A stretch of 64,000 nucleotides of DNA, from contig JAJKFH010000425.1 in assembly GCA_023333565.1 (NCBI GenBank), forward strand, positions 496,001-560,000. Reading direction: 5' to 3'. This DNA comes from Puffinus mauretanicus. Taxonomy: Eukaryota; Chordata; Aves; Procellariiformes; Procellariidae. Numbering within the stretch: position 1 is the first letter of the stretch; every line of letters begins with the position of its first letter. This document shows, piece by piece, positions 61,101 to 64,000 of this stretch. The notes beneath the pieces were generated by a model. It was not told the origin of the DNA, did not search any database, and saw only the letters and a list, made by a program, of their open reading frames with translations. The position numbers and the translations under genes were made by a program.

Positions 61101-64000
61101 GTGGACTGTTAAATTTGAACACATTTTGTTAACTGATATAATCCAGAGTGTTAGCATAATCCCTTTATGGACAACTCAGAATCCTCAAACACATTCATCA
61201 TGCATGCCTGCCTCTCCTGCTTCCTGCCATGCATTAGAGTCAGGCTCTTCATATCAACCTTCATTCCAGGAAGTTATTTCCCAGGAACACAAATTGAGCC
61301 TACTCTGAAAAAAATTTTTTTTTTTAAATTCTTGCATTCCAATAATCAAATATCCCTCAACTGTTGTCATAGCTCTAACATAGGCTGCCTTCTAATCTTT
61401 AAAATCTTTTGATTTCTGTGCCCCTAGGAAGTCTCCTGAGCTTCCATTTCTACAGCTGGGTATACTCACACTTTTCCTCTTACAGTGCCGGTTATCCCAC
61501 TGACAATGCAGTTCAGTAGCGTTTTCCCCACTGTTATATCCATTTCAACCTTAGGTGTACCTTAGCAAGATCCATCACCTTGTTCCTGGCAGACAGCAGA
61601 ATGTTCAATTTCCTGAATCAGCTCTAGGGTCAGACTGCGAATTTTTCCTAACGTGCAGGTTTTATTAATGCAGATTTGACTCTTCCTGATGTGGTTGTGA
61701 ATTTCTGCTCTTTCATCTTCTGTTCATTTACAATATAATCCTGTCTTCAGTTCTTCTGTATTTCAGTTTTGTTCCTTCGGGCTCTAACTCTTTTGTTACC
61801 ATTGATACACATTTTTCTTTTGTGGAGTAGGGTTTTATTTTGGTTTGGGTTTTATATTTATTTGTTGATACATTGGTTTTCTGTTCCTGACTTTTTTTCT
61901 TTTTCTTCTTTTTTTTTTTTTTTTTTTGCTTCCTTGTTCATGGTATTATTTTCCTTTTTATCTCAAACACTTGACAAAAATAGCATGGTCTTATGTGACT
62001 GTTTAGATAGGAAAAAAAGACGACGAAGACTCTAGCTGTTGTTGATGACATCCTACTAACATACTAATAAAGTACATAACTCTATTTCCTTGTAAACAGC
62101 AGAAAATTTAGGAAATTAATGCTTTTAGTATCTCAGACCTAAGCTAGTTGTAACTGTACTTTGCAGAAGTTAATGTTACACAGAGCAAATCAGTTCGAAG
62201 TCAGACAAGAAATCCTTTCCCAGTTCCTTGGATTAGACACAGTAGTTAAACACAGTAGTTAAAAAGCAGGAGAGTCCAGAGTCTCTTTTCTCTAACCATG
62301 ATCCCCAAAAGCTCTCTCCCAGTGCTGTTGTCTCAGGCTCAAGTGCCCAGGACTTGCACCAGCAGTGCTCTGGTGTCCTCTGTCAGACACTTCTTGCAGC
62401 TCCTTCGTAACGACAAATGTTATTTAATAGTGAAACGGGCTCCATCTACATGAAGGCCACATTTTTATTTTTGGAAAAAACACACTGTGCAAGGAGTGGA
62501 GACTGTTAGCGTGGCTCCTATTTGATTATATTTCCATCCTGTTATGTACTTAGCCGAACTACATTAGGATTTTCTACTCCATTCTTTACTTTCTTTCAGT
62601 ATTGCCTACCTATCCATCCCTTTACTCGTTTCAAAAGCATTTTTGAGGCAGGCCAAGAAATTTGGGGAAGGAAGTTCATTCTGAAATGCTTGATGTGTTT
62701 TGCTGTCACTGGGATGGAACCAGGCAACCCAGAATGGCATTCATTTTCCAGTTTAGGCAAACCTAAAAATAAATCTCTTGTTGTAGGAGTAGACTCATAG
62801 AAAACATTTCACATCTCTGTGTCTCTGAAGATATAAACTTCTGCACTTTTTCAGTTTCATTTTGTTTTTCAGTCAGAATTCCTGACTCTTTTATTTGGGA
62901 AACAACTATGAATCAGTTTCAGATTGATGGCTGTGAGTCAATTACAGATAACTTGTAAAAATATCAGGTTTTATTCAAAGATTTTAGTTGGACCATCCTA
63001 TTATCAAAAGATGAAAACGGGCTGAGAAGCGTGCTGTGCCTCAGACTTCTGCAGTGGTCTTCTGTAGGTGCTAGATGATTGCATAAGCCAAAAGACATCA
63101 CTTTGATTTGTCATGGGCCTTTTCTTACTGCTAAAGGAGGTTTTCCTCCTCTTTTTACCTCAATTTCCCAAATCTGTGATTCAGTGCTGATCACAGTGTT
63201 GATTACAGAATTAAAGCTATTGGCAATTCATGTTAAGTCAGTTACCTAGGTTCTCTAATGTCAACTCAGAATCTGGTGGTAATTTTATGTTTCTTTGGTT
63301 TTCCTCAAGAATAAGAGTAAGGCCGGGGTGAACACTCTAGGCTTTTATCAACCTTTTGAGAAGTCTGTTTTGTATAAGCAAATAGCCAAATATTTACTGA
63401 ATAGGTCAGTATTCCTCAATACAACATCTCTCTGAATCCACACTAGCACATCCTATGGCCTCAACAGATCAGGAATCCTGACTCCAGTTTCCTGACTTCT
63501 AAGAAAAAAAATCTCAGAATATCCTACAGCCCCACTGAAGGTGACATATTCTAGATGCAGGTGTACTGTTTGAAGCAAACACATTTTTCGGCTGCTCATC
63601 ATCAGTTTACACTGCCAACCTCAAATCCCAGCAGTTGGTGAGATCACTTGTTCATTCTTGTTCTTAAAAGAAACATGACTATCTCTGCAAAACTGCTTTA
63701 AATAAAAAGAAAAGTATTGCTACTGTCCTTGTGGGGAGAGGGTAAATAGCACATACTGCAGTAATATTTTTAAATGGAAAATATGTAACAACATTTAATC
63801 CAAAAGAATGATGTTGAAAGATATAATGCAGAAGACTAAGTTGAATGTTTGTGTTCTTGTTTGCAAGCATACATAGGTCTCGTGATGTTATTTCTATGGC
63901 CACCTATTACATTCTCACAAAGTATCCAGTGATACAGAAATCCAGAGTGGTTTTAATAGAACACAATTATTATATTCATCAATAGCTATCTTCTTCAAAA
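58156..64000. other. 5.8-kb unique AT-rich stretch
   Basis: No gene recognised. It holds an A-run at 59312-59326, the TG/TA microsatellite at 59637-59700, a 19-bp T-run at 61909-61927 and a short 13-bp tandem repeat CACAGTAGTTAAA at about 62238-62265. Frames up to 92 codons lack motifs. Confidence 0.5.
59637..59700. repeat. compound (TG)n/(TA)n microsatellite
   Basis: TGTGTGTGT, then TTATA, then about nine more TG units, then TATATATACA and ACATATATACAC. This is a compound dinucleotide repeat, probably length-polymorphic. Confidence 0.85.

Noticed and set aside
61769..62035. 88-codon hydrophobic frame resembling a membrane protein
   Set aside because: The phenylalanine-rich part is translated from a T-rich tract including a 19-bp T-run; low-complexity artefact.

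Overview
The window reads as AT-rich nuclear DNA of a bird. The evidence is its repeat content: twelve CR1 non-LTR retrotransposon copies, most ending in the CR1 octamer repeat (ATTCTATG)n, and five LTRs of one endogenous retrovirus family, four of them solo LTRs with perfect 5-bp target-site duplications (TSDs). I found no host protein-coding gene, tRNA, rRNA or CRISPR array. No host exon can be supported from sequence alone, so the window is best described as intergenic or long-intron sequence. The species cannot be named from what is visible.

Layout. 1-4.5 kb: three truncated CR1 copies (two minus, one plus). 4.5-8.7 kb: AT-rich unique DNA ending in a TG tract and a perfect 24-bp palindrome. 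8.7-11.1 kb: an old minus-strand CR1 split by a solo LTR. 12.6-13.4 kb: plus-strand CR1 tail. 15.2-15.7 and 17.0-17.6 kb: two solo LTRs in opposite orientation. 18.6-20.4 kb: plus-strand CR1 with most of its reverse transcriptase. 20.4-27.5 kb: unique AT-rich DNA. 27.5-28.7 and 32.7-33.7 kb: plus-strand CR1 tails. 34.1 kb: a 75-bp tandem duplication. 38.8-45.7 kb: a nested cluster in which an old, long minus-strand CR1 (copy A, reaching back into ORF1) was hit by a solo LTR and separately by a younger CR1 (copy B) with an 831-codon ORF2 frame. 48.4-48.7 kb: an LTR with an internal deletion. 51.8-53.3 kb: a CR1 scrap and a longer CR1 copy with a 354-codon frame. 53.3-64 kb: unique AT-rich DNA with microsatellites.

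The only coding capacity belongs to CR1. ORF1 carries an esterase-like (SGNH) domain. ORF2 carries an apurinic-like endonuclease followed by a reverse transcriptase. Copy B is the best preserved: all recognisable RT motifs are present and one in-frame TGA is visible upstream. The other copies have frameshifts, stops or altered catalytic residues (FAHD, FAED or FANN in place of FADD). The LTRs share a promoter core, a CRE-like octamer about 9-10 bp upstream of a TATA box. Across copies the octamer is either intact TGACGTCA or one of the two products of CpG decay.

Adding the intervals, transposable elements cover roughly 18-19 kb of the 64 kb. I did not find a previously undescribed system. The most informative content is the nested insertion history, the LTR promoter core and a few local rearrangement scars.
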